From JAAYJK01 sp964501655 (lineage in GTDB: Bacteria > Bacillota > Syntrophomonadia > Syntrophomonadales > Syntrophomonadaceae), in the NCBI GenBank assembly GCA_964501655.1, contig CAZCTN010000010.1, positions 27,617-91,616 of the forward strand: 64,000 nucleotides of DNA, written 5' to 3'. The position numbers and the translations under genes were made by a program. Shown one piece after another: positions 27,601 to 36,712 of the stretch. Every line of letters starts with the position of its first letter. Position 1 is the stretch's first letter. The notes under the pieces are model-generated. The model was not told the origin of the DNA and made no database searches. It saw only the letters and a list, made by a program, of their open reading frames with translations.

Positions 27601-30600
27601 TCTCCACGTTGCCTACCCGGCCTTGCAGGGTACCGTTATCACCTGAGCTGAAGCTTATTTCGCACAGATCGGGCACAAAGAAAACCTCTGCCGTTATATG
27701 GGCTCCCAGGCTGGCGATGGTGCTGTACAATGAGGTATCATATTCACTCTCGCTGCCTTCTTTCATCTTGGTAAAACCATTTATTACCCATTTTTCCACC
27801 CGGTAACCCGGATCAGGAATAGCATTAAAACGAATACTGGCTCCTTGAGCTATGTCATATCCGGTGCTGAAATTTTCATCCTTCATATTCCATCCATTGA
27901 CCAGGGCAGTAACCTTGCCATTGGAAACACCATGGAATTTCACATTATATTTGGGTCCTTCAACTATCACTCTGCCGTTTTCCATCTCCAGTATTTCATA
28001 GTTGCCCAGGGAGGCCCCGCTGATACCGGTAACAAATATATTGTAATTACCGGGCAGGGAATTTTCATCTGCTGTGCATTCATATTCAACCTGAAAGCTG
28101 CTGTTCAGGCTATCGTCCAGTTTCATTTCTCCGGCGCTAAGTTCCAGTTCAAAGGGCTGGGGAGGGTTGCCCTGGTATATCACCTGCTCCTTTACCGCCA
28201 GGGATATCTGAGCTGGGTAAACTTCAATGTTTTTGCTGACCTGCAGGGATGGAACCCCGGTATTTCTAGCCACCAATGTATAACTGCCCGCTTTTTGAGC
28301 CGTTAAAAGCCATTTGGGACTACTGCCGCTGCTCTTGCTTACCAACAAGCCTTCCGGGTCCGATACCGTAAATTCCACTTCATCAGCTAGCAGGGAATCT
28401 ACCTGCCCGTTCCTAAAAACACTGGCCCCCAGTATAACTTCATCTCCATATGTCAGGGTGTTATTCTCAATGCCGGTGATTCTCAAACCGACCGCAGAGG
28501 CAGAAGAACTGTCAGCACAGGTGAAGCCTCTGGTAGCCGAGATACTCTTGTGGTAATTATCATCACCCAGGTATACCGCGGTTATATCATAACTCCCATA
28601 TCCGGCCGGAGTCCAGTTTGGCACTTGGGCCAATTTATTTCCAATCAGGGGCACTTCTTCGGTGGTAAACACCGGCTCCCGATAGCTGAACGGATCACCT
28701 TCATTTTCCCCTTCCAGGGGTTCCGCATAATAAGTGATCAGGAAGTTTACCTTTCCGGTGGGGGAAATGACCATATCCGCATTATTCAACTCTGCCTTCA
28801 GAGCCAGCTGGGTCCCCATATCACCATGATCTATTACCGGGTCCAGGCTAAGCTTAACCTCCAGGTTGTTTTTATCCACCTTGAGATTCACCGGATTGGA
28901 ATAAACAGTTATGGGCGCGCTGCCTACATATTGAGAAACTGCACAGCGATATCTTCCGGCATCCCCTTCTTTAACCCCAGTAATGCTCCATAAACTATCT
29001 GAGGCATCTTGAACCAGTTGCCATTTGCCATCAACATAACGCTGCCAGCGGTAAAATATCCGATCAGCAACGGATGCATTGGGGGCTGGTTGAGCAATAA
29101 CCTGAAAAACTGCGGTGCTGCCTGCAGCCACTTCCACCGACTCAGGCTGCTGCACGATTACCGGGGCATCAGAAACCGGATTGGTACGAGCGGTAAGGGC
29201 AGGTCCCAGTACACTTGCAGTTTGCCCCCACCCATAGGGTTTGCCTACCGACTGAATTCTGTAGGTGTAATGGGTGTAGGGTTGTAAATCCGTATCAGTA
29301 TAAGTGGTGGTACCCACCGGCAATACATCTCCGACCTTGTAATACCCGGCCAGGTCTCCTTCGAAATCATAATAGCGGTAGAGCTGAAAACCGCTGACAT
29401 TAGGATCAACATTTTCCCAGCTTAAAGTAATACTGTTCTCAGTGGAGTTTTGCATCTCAAAATTTTGTGGCAGAAGAGGAGGCCTGCGCACTTCCTGCAC
29501 TGCGTAATACACCACCGGGAAGTTCTGAGAGACACTCTCATAGGGGTAGGCGGCCAGCTTATAGGCATAGCTGTATCCATAATCTTCGGCTTCCCCGGGC
29601 ATATTAAGGATGGTGCCGGTATAGCCTACATTGTTTATGGTGGTAGTGGCCCAGCCACCACCTCCGCCGATTTCAAAAATAAAACCAGCGGTGGCCCCGG
29701 CTACTCCGCCTCCCGCTCTCCAGGCCAGCGAAGCCGAAAAGGTATGGGAGTTGGTCTCCGATTCACTTATTTCTATGCTTTGGGCAGTATAAGCATCACC
29801 GTAGCCCACCGTGGTAAACAGATCATACTCCACCAGATCCTGGACATTAAACATTTCTTCACTGCTACCGGGGTAGGTTTCCGGTTGGCCCAGGGTATGG
29901 GTAAAAAGCTCTCCCCCGATCCGGGGCAGACCATGTTCCCGGCTGGCAATATGGTTGTATTTATCGGCTGAAATAACTACATAGGCAACCGGGTAGGGGA
30001 AACAGTGGTTCATAGGCTGCCAGCTCCCACTGGCTCCTTCTTTGCCGGGAACCCATATCTGATATTTATACACATCCATAGGGATAGTATAGACAGCTAC
30101 ACTGTCCTGTCCCCCGAAGGTACCGTAGGTTATAGCGGTGGACACTTCCTTTTCCCGGGAGTAGTCCCAGGCATAGCTGGCAGTCAATTCCTGGGAGGCT
30201 TCAACTTGACTCCAATTGAAGATTATATTGATTTCCTGCTGCAGGCTGATATAGGCGCCTGCGGTAACGGTAACATTGCCATGAACTTCCGAAGAGCTGC
30301 CCTCTCCGGAGGTGATTTCGGTGGCACTGCATCCGATATAGCTGTCCCCTCCGTCCAGGTGGGCCAAATCCTCAAAATAGGGCGGGGAGGCTAAAGCGGC
30401 CAGGATAGTAGGATAGGAGTACTGCAAATCGTGGCCCAGGTATTTTATGATAATGGTATCCTCATCCATATTGGGAGTTGCCATGGCCGCACAGCTGGTA
30501 TCTCTGCCGTAATAGTCATCAGAATTAAAATTACCATAAACTACTGTACCCGAATTAGTAAGACCATCGGTATTGAGCAAATTGCCCGGAGCCAGAGCAA

Positions 30601-32092
30601 GCGAATAGGAATGAATCCTGCTGCTCACCCACTCATTGTGATAATTATAGTTTCCGGTATCAACCAGCACTCGGAAGGTTTCCTGCCCTTTGGCATGGCC
30701 GATAAAATTACCTGCCACCACCCCGGTTATCTTGCCAAAGCCCCTGCTGTTCAAATAACAGTCGCCTGGCTCACCATATCCGGCACCTCCTACCGGCTTC
30801 CATACGTAACCATCGAAGAATATCCAGTCGCCTCCAATGGATTCATAACCAATCGGGTAATCCCCAGGTTCACCAGCACTTAACCTGCCGCACTCCAGAA
30901 CCGGCAACTGGCTGTAATTATACTGTCCCGGGGAAGGAATGCTGAAGCCTTCTCCCAGCACGTTTTCAAAAGTTTCTCCATTGTATGCGCTGTACCAGTA
31001 GCGGGCATAGGGTTCAGAAGAACCGCTTTCCGGCGGAAACCCGCTTTCCTCTGCTTCGGTGAATCCGCCGATAACCAATTGCCTGTGCCCGTTATCAAAT
31101 AAATCCCCTATGGCTACGGCCACATTCTCTATTTCACCACCGTACTGTACCGCCTGGGGTTGGGCCAGGCTAAAGCCTCCGTCCTGCCCTTTAAAGACCA
31201 GTACTTCACCCCGGCAGCTTACTATCAGATCATCAATATTGTCACCGGTTAAATCCCCGGCTTTCATGGACAGGAAGGTGGAGGGAACTGCATCATCTCC
31301 CAGTACATATATCTGGGGGTCGTTTATTATGATTCCATCCTGGATTTGGTATAGGGCAATATGGGGATGGCCCGACTGGGGAATATAGACGGCCAACTCG
31401 CTGTAGCCATCGTTGTCAAAATCCCCGGCAACCATAGTCATATAACTGTGTTGGTCAGCATAGGTGGTAATCAGGGCATTCTTGGTGTTGCCCGGCCACT
31501 GATAAGTCTCGCTGAAGATGGGAATAACCGGCAGGCCTTCTGAGCCGCCGCTGAAATCCGGAAAATCATTAAACTGGGTGGCTACATCCAGCAGGGACAG
31601 GTACAGGCTGCTGGTGGTATGAAGATGATTTGCCCCTTCTTCCAGTCCTGTTTCTTCAACGTAATACATCTCAACTACGGCATGCTTTTTGCCGGCATCC
31701 ACCGCATCCACCGCTACGGTCTGTACATAAAGTACATCGGCCTCGGTTTTAGCGGAATAATACTGGTCTCTCAAGTTCTCATCGCTAACTCCGTTATTAT
31801 CGCCATAAACGCTTCTCTGTAAATAGGTCTTATCCTTGATTGTTCCCTGTTCGCTAACCTGCTGGGTTATAACATGCAGCATATAACTCTCGGGAATCGA
31901 GTTTATTTCTACAGTTCTACTGCCATAAGGATGTTTTTCCGAACGCTCTTCATAGTTCTGTAGATCTTCACCACTGGTACTGAATCCTAAATCGGTGAAC
32001 ACATCAGCGTTGGCTGCCGGTGTTGACCCCCAGGATAGGCCGGCCAGTATCATGAATATGGCCAGAACTACTGCATAAATCGACTTTTTCAT
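24602..32092 (-). CDS. Giant (2496-residue) SLH surface protein with FN3, Ig-like and ~10 InlB-type repeats
   Basis: Signal peptide (SIYAVVLAIFMILAGLSWGS). Then: an N-terminal region with VCBS/FG-GAP-like units (MVAGDFDNDGYSELAVY, MKAGDLTGDNIDDLIV; residues about 210-310); a long unassigned region to about 890; an FN3 domain (SITLSWENVDPNVSGFQLYR); an Ig-like domain ending GDAGRYRCAVSQ; further Ig/MBG-like domains; about ten divergent InlB-type repeats (motif 'F.A.PDPGYRVEKWVING') from about 1400 to 2150; a linker (GGGGGSALAPSPAV); a ZU5-like domain (INIPASALQGNSRVTVKI); and three SLH repeats in the last 180 residues (GSVSGYPDGSFRPEQSITRA). Likely an S-layer-bound adhesin or matrix protein. 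A TATAAT box lies near 32160. It follows a two-component gene pair on the same strand. Confidence 0.9.
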   Translation of the reverse strand: MKKSIYAVVLAIFMILAGLSWGSTPAANADVFTDLGFSTSGEDLQNYEERSEKHPYGSRTVEINSIPESYMLHVITQQVSEQGTIKDKTYLQRSVYGDNNGVSDENLRDQYYSAKTEADVLYVQTVAVDAVDAGKKHAVVEMYYVEETGLEEGANHLHTTSSLYLSLLDVATQFNDFPDFSGGSEGLPVIPIFSETYQWPGNTKNALITTYADQHSYMTMVAGDFDNDGYSELAVYIPQSGHPHIALYQIQDGIIINDPQIYVLGDDAVPSTFLSMKAGDLTGDNIDDLIVSCRGEVLVFKGQDGGFSLAQPQAVQYGGEIENVAVAIGDLFDNGHRQLVIGGFTEAEESGFPPESGSSEPYARYWYSAYNGETFENVLGEGFSIPSPGQYNYSQLPVLECGRLSAGEPGDYPIGYESIGGDWIFFDGYVWKPVGGAGYGEPGDCYLNSRGFGKITGVVAGNFIGHAKGQETFRVLVDTGNYNYHNEWVSSRIHSYSLALAPGNLLNTDGLTNSGTVVYGNFNSDDYYGRDTSCAAMATPNMDEDTIIIKYLGHDLQYSYPTILAALASPPYFEDLAHLDGGDSYIGCSATEITSGEGSSSEVHGNVTVTAGAYISLQQEINIIFNWSQVEASQELTASYAWDYSREKEVSTAITYGTFGGQDSVAVYTIPMDVYKYQIWVPGKEGASGSWQPMNHCFPYPVAYVVISADKYNHIASREHGLPRIGGELFTHTLGQPETYPGSSEEMFNVQDLVEYDLFTTVGYGDAYTAQSIEISESETNSHTFSASLAWRAGGGVAGATAGFIFEIGGGGGWATTTINNVGYTGTILNMPGEAEDYGYSYAYKLAAYPYESVSQNFPVVYYAVQEVRRPPLLPQNFEMQNSTENSITLSWENVDPNVSGFQLYRYYDFEGDLAGYYKVGDVLPVGTTTYTDTDLQPYTHYTYRIQSVGKPYGWGQTASVLGPALTARTNPVSDAPVIVQQPESVEVAAGSTAVFQVIAQPAPNASVADRIFYRWQRYVDGKWQLVQDASDSLWSITGVKEGDAGRYRCAVSQYVGSAPITVYSNPVNLKVDKNNLEVKLSLDPVIDHGDMGTQLALKAELNNADMVISPTGKVNFLITYYAEPLEGENEGDPFSYREPVFTTEEVPLIGNKLAQVPNWTPAGYGSYDITAVYLGDDNYHKSISATRGFTCADSSSASAVGLRITGIENNTLTYGDEVILGASVFRNGQVDSLLADEVEFTVSDPEGLLVSKSSGSSPKWLLTAQKAGSYTLVARNTGVPSLQVSKNIEVYPAQISLAVKEQVIYQGNPPQPFELELSAGEMKLDDSLNSSFQVEYECTADENSLPGNYNIFVTGISGASLGNYEILEMENGRVIVEGPKYNVKFHGVSNGKVTALVNGWNMKDENFSTGYDIAQGASIRFNAIPDPGYRVEKWVINGFTKMKEGSESEYDTSLYSTIASLGAHITAEVFFVPDLCEISFSSGDNGTLQGRVGNVEIGSGAVLPSQTVVSFQAQPDQGYMVKEWKVNNAPVSDNSSPTYYHTVTQNTDIKVFFTPAEYVALNYSAVGNGQVAAENPDGSALDNGCLLLKGSEVIFTAVPQDDNSMIKEWIVNGQVVQGNSRVYTARNIQEALEVQVVFIDAITYKVEFGAIGYGEGVLSAQVDGVEIKSGDQVKGYSDINFTAYPPEGCRVKQWKLGSTVIQDEQGLPLSSTSYTLEELKASVTVTVAFESTDTYQVDYRVAETAEGENGDLKARMIYSGASSDYSSGDDIIAGSKLVLTAIPDAGYTVSAWTVDGTAITGTDAVYTIESVQANYEITVEFAPGDNPLSFAAVGNGSVNAETGDGDIISGTPVADGTQVTFTAIPESGFQVREWRLNGEWAEDNSNSYTLIANNGGYVEVEFEREYYTLILGENLLASVEGYDLQGSSVQGDKTVTVTAVPPAGYLLHAWYRDGALIDGEQGDSYTLVMEQDTEITAQFQLQYYSLTFTADSHGSIKATADGSQISSGTDQPGGCELIFQAQPEEGFRVKAWYRGLEQVRGEKINGGMDETYTIPALSQPEYIRVYFEEIPDEPLEYLVSFSAGNGGNISAKADGQVISSGAWVPAGSRVVFTAQPDSGKIVQAWSGVVNGTLADNKLTFIIDSLASDEEVLVSFTNSGSSTPAGGGGGSALAPSPAVSSSGEASVTPSAGGVISLGSEAAINIPASALQGNSRVTVKITKTDTAPIQPSGFMLLGQVYEMTVGGQSSYTFNKPVTLTFSFDPLQLPAGVSPSVYYYDAAESRWVELPGTVSGNTISVTVDHFTVFALMAMLENPAAPEGKKTELNDISHHWAREQIEKLVAQGSVSGYPDGSFRPEQSITRAEFAAILVKALNLKNAGNNGKVFSDTAGHWAEDSIAAAQSWGIVSGYDQEHFGPEDNITREQMAVMASKALQIGQVSGPTSFKDDAQISSWAQSSVTAAVNNGIISGYPDNSFQPQGNATRAQAVTVIANMLK

Positions 32093-32439
32093 CTATTCTC
32101 CCGCCCTCTCGATAAATTGCCCTGAATAAACTTTCTGCCGTATGGCATAAATATGGTAATTATAAGCATAGCAAAGCCATCTTAAATTTTCTTAATTGCG
32201 GGAAATGGGTAATTAATTGCATTAATTGGGATTATACCGGACATTAGGAACCCTGGTTCCTTGCCGCTGACTACCGTCATTTTTTTCAATTGCCGGTAAA
32301 TTTCCTACAATTAACTGCATGAATAGCCCGGGAAGCTTTCTTTTTACTGTTCCGGGAGACCTGGCTGAAGGCCAATAAATTCCCCTTACAGTCAAATCAT
32401 CATGTAAATCTCCTACTTTAATCCCACAGGACTATAGTA
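32093..32439. other. Spacer upstream of the giant SLH gene
   Basis: No gene seen. On the minus strand it holds TTATAATTACC near 32160 (possible -10) and GGGCGGGAG before the start. The right half shows no clear terminator for the regulator gene ending at 32440. Confidence 0.4.
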
Positions 32440-33579
32440 TTATTTTCTCCGAATGGTGTTGTAATAGCGAGTATATTGGGGGGGAGGGGGTTCATCCAGC
32501 TCACTCTTGAGCATGCGGGAATATTGTCGATAAACCAAGATAAACTCTTCCTTCTGCTTGTTTCTTATATACAGGTCCAGGAGGCCGGTGTGGCCCTCAT
32601 CCGACAGAGGGTTGCGGGAGATAAGATCAAGCAAGACCTTTTCCGCATCCCTATATCGTCCACTGCTGTTATACACTACCGCCAGCCCCAAAGCTATACG
32701 TTGGTATTCCAAATCCACTGCAGCCGAACTCTGCTCTGCCCACGGCCTGGCCACATCCTGCAGGTAGCGGCCCTTGCTCAAGCCCAGTGCCGCTTCAGCT
32801 TCCCCGGCATTAGCAGAGTTTATCAATGGATTCTGCCGGGCAAAATTCATAAAATCTATATAGTCGCAGATGCCCGGGGTTATTTCCAGTGCCAGGTCAT
32901 TCTTAAGAATTAACCATTCGCCGGCAGGATCGATAGATTGCAGCAATTGACGCAGTTTATGGATAGTTACATATAGATTGTTGGCGGTCTTCCTATCATC
33001 TTTTCCCTCAAACAGGGCTGCCAGCAATTCATGGTGAGTTATGGATTCACCGCAGCGGTCAATTAAATACATTAATAACTCTTTTACCCGGCGGGTTCCC
33101 CATTTGATGGTTTCCTTCCGCTCTGAAACGCTCAGCTGAAATCGCCCGAAGCATTGAATATGGACGGTATTTTTTTTCACCGGCGGTTTTTCCTGAAGCA
33201 GGTGAAGCTGCTCCCGCAGCTGTTTCAGCGTGCTGTCCAAACGAAATTCTTTTAGGGGTTTCAACAGGTAATCCAGGGGATGGACCTGAAAAGAATCCAG
33301 GGCGTAGGAGCTGTAGGCAGTAAGAAAGACAATCTCCAGTTCCGGCTTTAGAGCCAGCAATCTCACAGCGGTTTCGATTCCATTGAGTTTCGGCATGTCC
33401 ATATCCAGAAAAACCGCCTCCGGAATGGACTCCCTGTCGGCCAGGCGCATTTCCATATACTCAATGGCCTGGATAGGATGGAGAAATGCCGCCAGCACCT
33501 CTACATCAGGGTATCTGCTCAGCATATAGCCCATTTCATCCAGTACGTGTTGTTCATCATCAACCAGCATGATTTTCAT
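32440..33579 (-). CDS. Response regulator with SARP-type winged helix and BTAD domain
   Basis: 379 residues. Receiver at residues 1-120 (MLVDDEQHV; phospho-Asp in AVFLDMDMPKLNGIE; Lys in YLLKPLKEF). Then a trans_reg_C/SARP-like winged helix (GRFQLSVSERKETIKWGTRR... ELLAALFEGKDDRKTANNLY) and a BTAD-type TPR region at the C-terminus (GRYRDAEKVLLDLISRNPLS). It overlaps the sensor kinase gene by 20 bases and lies upstream of the giant SLH gene on the same strand, a plausible target. Confidence 0.88.
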   Translation of the reverse strand: MKIMLVDDEQHVLDEMGYMLSRYPDVEVLAAFLHPIQAIEYMEMRLADRESIPEAVFLDMDMPKLNGIETAVRLLALKPELEIVFLTAYSSYALDSFQVHPLDYLLKPLKEFRLDSTLKQLREQLHLLQEKPPVKKNTVHIQCFGRFQLSVSERKETIKWGTRRVKELLMYLIDRCGESITHHELLAALFEGKDDRKTANNLYVTIHKLRQLLQSIDPAGEWLILKNDLALEITPGICDYIDFMNFARQNPLINSANAGEAEAALGLSKGRYLQDVARPWAEQSSAAVDLEYQRIALGLAVVYNSSGRYRDAEKVLLDLISRNPLSDEGHTGLLDLYIRNKQKEEFILVYRQYSRMLKSELDEPPPPQYTRYYNTIRRK

Positions 33580-35401
33580 GGTTGGTCACCTCCTTGAAGG
33601 GAATCTCCAGGTATACTTCACAACCACCGCCGGCCGGAAAATAATATTTTAAGCCTGTGCCGTAGAGTTTGGCCAGACGCCGGTTTATATTTTCGATAGC
33701 TATTCCCAGACCAACCTTGTCCTGGTGGTTTCCTGGTTTAAAACCCAGACCGTTATCTGTCACCCCTATTCTCACCATCCTATTCCTGCGTCTGGTATAT
33801 ACTGTGACCCTGCCCCCTTCTTCCTTGCCTCGCAGCCCGTGGACCAGAGCATTTTCCACCAGGGGCTGCAGGGTAAGAGGAGGAATCAGGAAATGGTCGG
33901 CTTCCAGCTGGTACTGTACCTGAATCCTTTCCCCAAATCGCGCTTGCTCCAGTTTAACATAGGTCTGTACTATTTCCATTTCCTGTTCTATAGAAATGAA
34001 ATCCATATCGCTATAAGAATATCGTCCCCGCAGGTAATCACTGAAGTCAATCAGCAATTCACGGGACTGCTCGGGATCATGGCGTGAAGTGGAGATTATT
34101 GCCGACAAGGCGTTATGAATGAAATGAGGGCGAATCTGACCCTTCAAAGCGGCCATCTCCACTTGCTGGGCTGACTTATATTCCCGGGCTAGAATCGTAC
34201 ACTGCACCAGAATCAATATCCCAAAACCCAGTCCGCTGCCGGCAAATATATAATAGAAAGGCAATATCTGACCACTGAAATAACTGACTGGAATCAGAGC
34301 TATAACACAGCTCAGAAGCAAGAGCAGCACCCCAGATCCGGGGCGTTTTTCCAACACTGCTTGCAACAGCATTATAGCCGTGGCAACAATAATCAACACC
34401 ATAATCCCATCCAAAATATAGGCCAGCTCAGATACATAATCCGGAGCAATCCATACCGCTGCTATAAGACCCAGGCTGTAGATGAGCAAGGAAGGCAGGA
34501 ACCAGCGCGGAAAGGAAGCCGGATAGAGTGCAGCTATGGAAGCAGGAACCAGAAACTGTATCCCGTAGGCGGCAGAATAATCAAGCTGATTAAGAACTCT
34601 CACCGGTAATTGCGGCCAAAGATCGGCTACCAGGATCTCTTGAACAATCAGCACCCGAATCAAGGTAAAAATACCGAAAACACATAAAATCAACAAGGCT
34701 TTTTCCCGGGGCAGAATTAACCAGAAAATCAGCAGAAGCAGACTGAGAGCCAGCAGTGCCCCGACAGAAAGATGATTAATTATGGAGACAAGGCCCTCGA
34801 AACGATCCAGGGCTTCATAATTACCCAATACCACCGGCCATTGTGCCAGGCCCCGGTCATCGTAAATATTGGAAGTCTGCAGAATAATCTCGAAGCTGCT
34901 TTGATCATTGTTTATAGGCGAGGTCTGAAATCGGTAATTTGCTATAGCCGCCCATTCATTGTCCCCTGCTTGCCCATTGGCGGCAATGAGGCGGCCGTCC
35001 GCATAAAGACGGTAAGCTGAATCCAGCTTGCCCACCCGGATGCCTAAATCCTCTTCACCAGGAGCATTAAGCACCTTAATCCTGTAGGTAGCAAGATTCC
35101 ATGCCGAGGGGGGCTGACCTTCAACATCCTTATTATAGGAATGGGATGGCAAGGTAATCATCTGCCCTTTATCCGAAATGCTGTTTATGTCTTCTGCGTC
35201 TATCAACCTGTCGGGATATATTTCCCAGTCACCCATCATTTGAAACCAGGGATAGGTCTCTTCATCCCAATCCTGGAGATCCAAAACCCCATCAACTACT
35301 GCTGGTGCCGAATATTGGGCAGATTTTAAACCCAGGAGTAATAATATAAGCACCGCCGGAAGCAGCAATAATATAATCCTTAAGCTCCGATCTTGATTCA
35401 T
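33560..35401 (-). CDS. 7TM sensor histidine kinase, LytS/His_kinase type
   Basis: 613 residues. An N-terminal TM and a DISM-like extracellular beta domain (residues 30-200) are followed by seven TM segments (about 205-400; for example LSVGALLALSLLLLIFWLIL) and a cytoplasmic His_kinase domain with RPHFIHNALSAI (phospho-His), QPLVENALVHGLRG and DNGLGF. This is the LytS/YehU-like class, but its partner here is a BTAD regulator in place of a LytTR protein. Genes overlap, so they are translationally coupled. Ligand unknown. Confidence 0.88.
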   Translation of the reverse strand: MNQDRSLRIILLLLPAVLILLLLGLKSAQYSAPAVVDGVLDLQDWDEETYPWFQMMGDWEIYPDRLIDAEDINSISDKGQMITLPSHSYNKDVEGQPPSAWNLATYRIKVLNAPGEEDLGIRVGKLDSAYRLYADGRLIAANGQAGDNEWAAIANYRFQTSPINNDQSSFEIILQTSNIYDDRGLAQWPVVLGNYEALDRFEGLVSIINHLSVGALLALSLLLLIFWLILPREKALLILCVFGIFTLIRVLIVQEILVADLWPQLPVRVLNQLDYSAAYGIQFLVPASIAALYPASFPRWFLPSLLIYSLGLIAAVWIAPDYVSELAYILDGIMVLIIVATAIMLLQAVLEKRPGSGVLLLLLSCVIALIPVSYFSGQILPFYYIFAGSGLGFGILILVQCTILAREYKSAQQVEMAALKGQIRPHFIHNALSAIISTSRHDPEQSRELLIDFSDYLRGRYSYSDMDFISIEQEMEIVQTYVKLEQARFGERIQVQYQLEADHFLIPPLTLQPLVENALVHGLRGKEEGGRVTVYTRRRNRMVRIGVTDNGLGFKPGNHQDKVGLGIAIENINRRLAKLYGTGLKYYFPAGGGCEVYLEIPFKEVTNHENHAG

Positions 35402-35731
35402 ATCTTCAGCCCCGTTCTGCCTTCAATACCATATTTATCTGATTTTTCGACTCTGCTGCCTGATAATCCTGTAATACAGGTGTTTTTCTTATGACAAACA
35501 GCAGAAGATTCTTGTTCTCTTGATTTGCATGAAAAAACCCCGCCATTAATGTCTTTAATTAAACGGGGTTTTGAAATAACTCAAGTATGATCTTTTTATA
35601 TGGAATGGCATCTGCCTGTCATTTCCTTTATCAATACCTATATATCATCGCTTCTTAGATATGCCAGGGATAGCCCCCGGGTTTATAGCTTCCACTAATA
35701 TTGTTTTTTACAGCATCATGTCCCGGCCGAT
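35402..35731 (-). other. Spacer with possible structured leader upstream of the LytS-like kinase
   Basis: Between the NPCBM/stalk gene and the kinase. On the minus strand it reads GGAAGCTATAAACCCGGGGG...CCCTGGC, ATATC...GATAT, and then a strong intrinsic terminator (35534-35572), a leader-plus-terminator layout. The first 15 or so bases recall the 5' end of the c-di-GMP-II switches at 4.4 and 5.8 kb, but the conserved core is absent. It could equally be the 3' end of the stalk gene's transcript. Confidence 0.3.
35530..35572 (-). terminator. Intrinsic terminator
   Basis: Minus strand AAAACCCCG...CGGGGTTTTTT with a 21-base loop. Strong U-tract. Terminates the transcript of the gene ending at 35732 or attenuates the downstream kinase operon. 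Confidence 0.8.
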
Positions 35732-36367
35732 CTATTCAACCACGGCTTTTAGGAGCAAGCTGCTGGAAAAGCCATCCCCGGTCAGTATCTCCAGTTGATT
35801 TACTCCGCTTATATCAAAGGTGAATTCTTTGGTCTTATCCTGAGCGGTAAGGTTGGTAGTCTTTCCTATGGATTTGCCGTCAGCCATAACACTTAGGGCT
35901 CCGCCTCTTTCAGCACCGATCAAAGTCTGATCATAACCGGCAGTGATGGTAAGCTTGGTGTATTTACCCTGCAAATCCCACTTGGCCCAGGCGGTATCTC
36001 TGAACCACAGGGCGTCGGTATACTCAATCCGATCAATAATGGGAGACTTTTTCTCTATATTATAGGTAGTAATTGGAGTAACTTTAGTTAAATCAACTAT
36101 TACAGCTCCGATATATATGGAGTTGGTAGCTCCATCCCAGGTTACGGGTTGGCCCAGAGACTCAGTCAGCCAGCGCAGGGGAACATAAGTGCTGCCGTTG
36201 ACAATAAAGCCCTGCTGATCAGCCGGCGGTGATTGTTTTATTCCATTAAAATAGTAATTCAGCTGTACCCGGCTGATTACTTCATTAGCCGCCACAGCTA
36301 CCCCGGAGAACAACACCGCTCCAATAATAAAACCGGCAATAAAAGATTGATACTTTTTCATTTCCAA
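35732..36367 (-). CDS. Stalk-domain protein with NPCBM-like C-terminal domain
   Basis: 211 residues. A signal/anchor segment (FIAGFIIGAVLFSGVAVAA) is followed by a copper-amine-oxidase-N-like stalk (STYVPLRWLTESLGQPVTWD) and a C-terminal beta-sandwich like NPCBM domains of glycosidases (YTKLTITAGYDQTLIGAERG; VNQLEILTGDG). Probably an envelope protein that may bind carbohydrate. GGAGGAG precedes ATG 36367. Confidence 0.75.
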   Translation of the reverse strand: MEMKKYQSFIAGFIIGAVLFSGVAVAANEVISRVQLNYYFNGIKQSPPADQQGFIVNGSTYVPLRWLTESLGQPVTWDGATNSIYIGAVIVDLTKVTPITTYNIEKKSPIIDRIEYTDALWFRDTAWAKWDLQGKYTKLTITAGYDQTLIGAERGGALSVMADGKSIGKTTNLTAQDKTKEFTFDISGVNQLEILTGDGFSSSLLLKAVVE

Positions 36368-36526
36368 CTCCTCCTCATGTGCTAAGCATTTTATTTGCTA
36401 AGACCTTCTGATTAGAAATCCGACAAAGAAACTAAGCGAAAATACTCTTCCAATTATTTCTATTTTCGCTATGAGATTCTCCTTTTATATCTAGATTTCC
36501 TGCTTTTTACTTTTGATTTTTAATTT

Positions 36527-36607
36527 TTAACTTACAAAACCCAGCAGCCAATCAATGAGAAAGGTCAATCCCAAAAACCATAGCACTTTTTTTCGATTTA
36601 TTCTCAT
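36527..36607 (-). CDS. Candidate 26-residue membrane peptide
   Basis: ATG 36607 opens a 26-codon frame with a basic start (MRINRKK) and one hydrophobic segment (VLWFLGLTFLIDWLLGF) ending at 36527. A G-rich ribosome site (CTGGGGGG) lies 6-7 bases upstream; an ATG two codons earlier (36613) abuts it. The composition is that of small inner-membrane peptides. It lies in the 345-base spacer between the GGDEF regulator and the stalk gene, same strand. No homologue is recognised. The rest of the spacer shows nothing else. Confidence 0.35.
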   Translation of the reverse strand: MRINRKKVLWFLGLTFLIDWLLGFVS

Positions 36608-36712
36608 ACTCATCCCCCCAGATCCCTTGTCACTATCAACAGAAGGCATTAATTATCTGTACTAATAATATTAATACAGATAATACAAGCGGTCAAGAGA
36701 AGGGTGGGCATA

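Noticed and set aside
26024..31822. Many plus-strand frames of 60-170 codons opposite the giant SLH gene
   Set aside because: Antisense shadows with no ribosome sites and no recognisable domains.
35672..35706. A third c-di-GMP-II riboswitch
   Set aside because: Only the 5' GGAAGC..ATAA...CCC part resembles the other two. The GGGUUU..GGGC core and CAACCG strand are missing.
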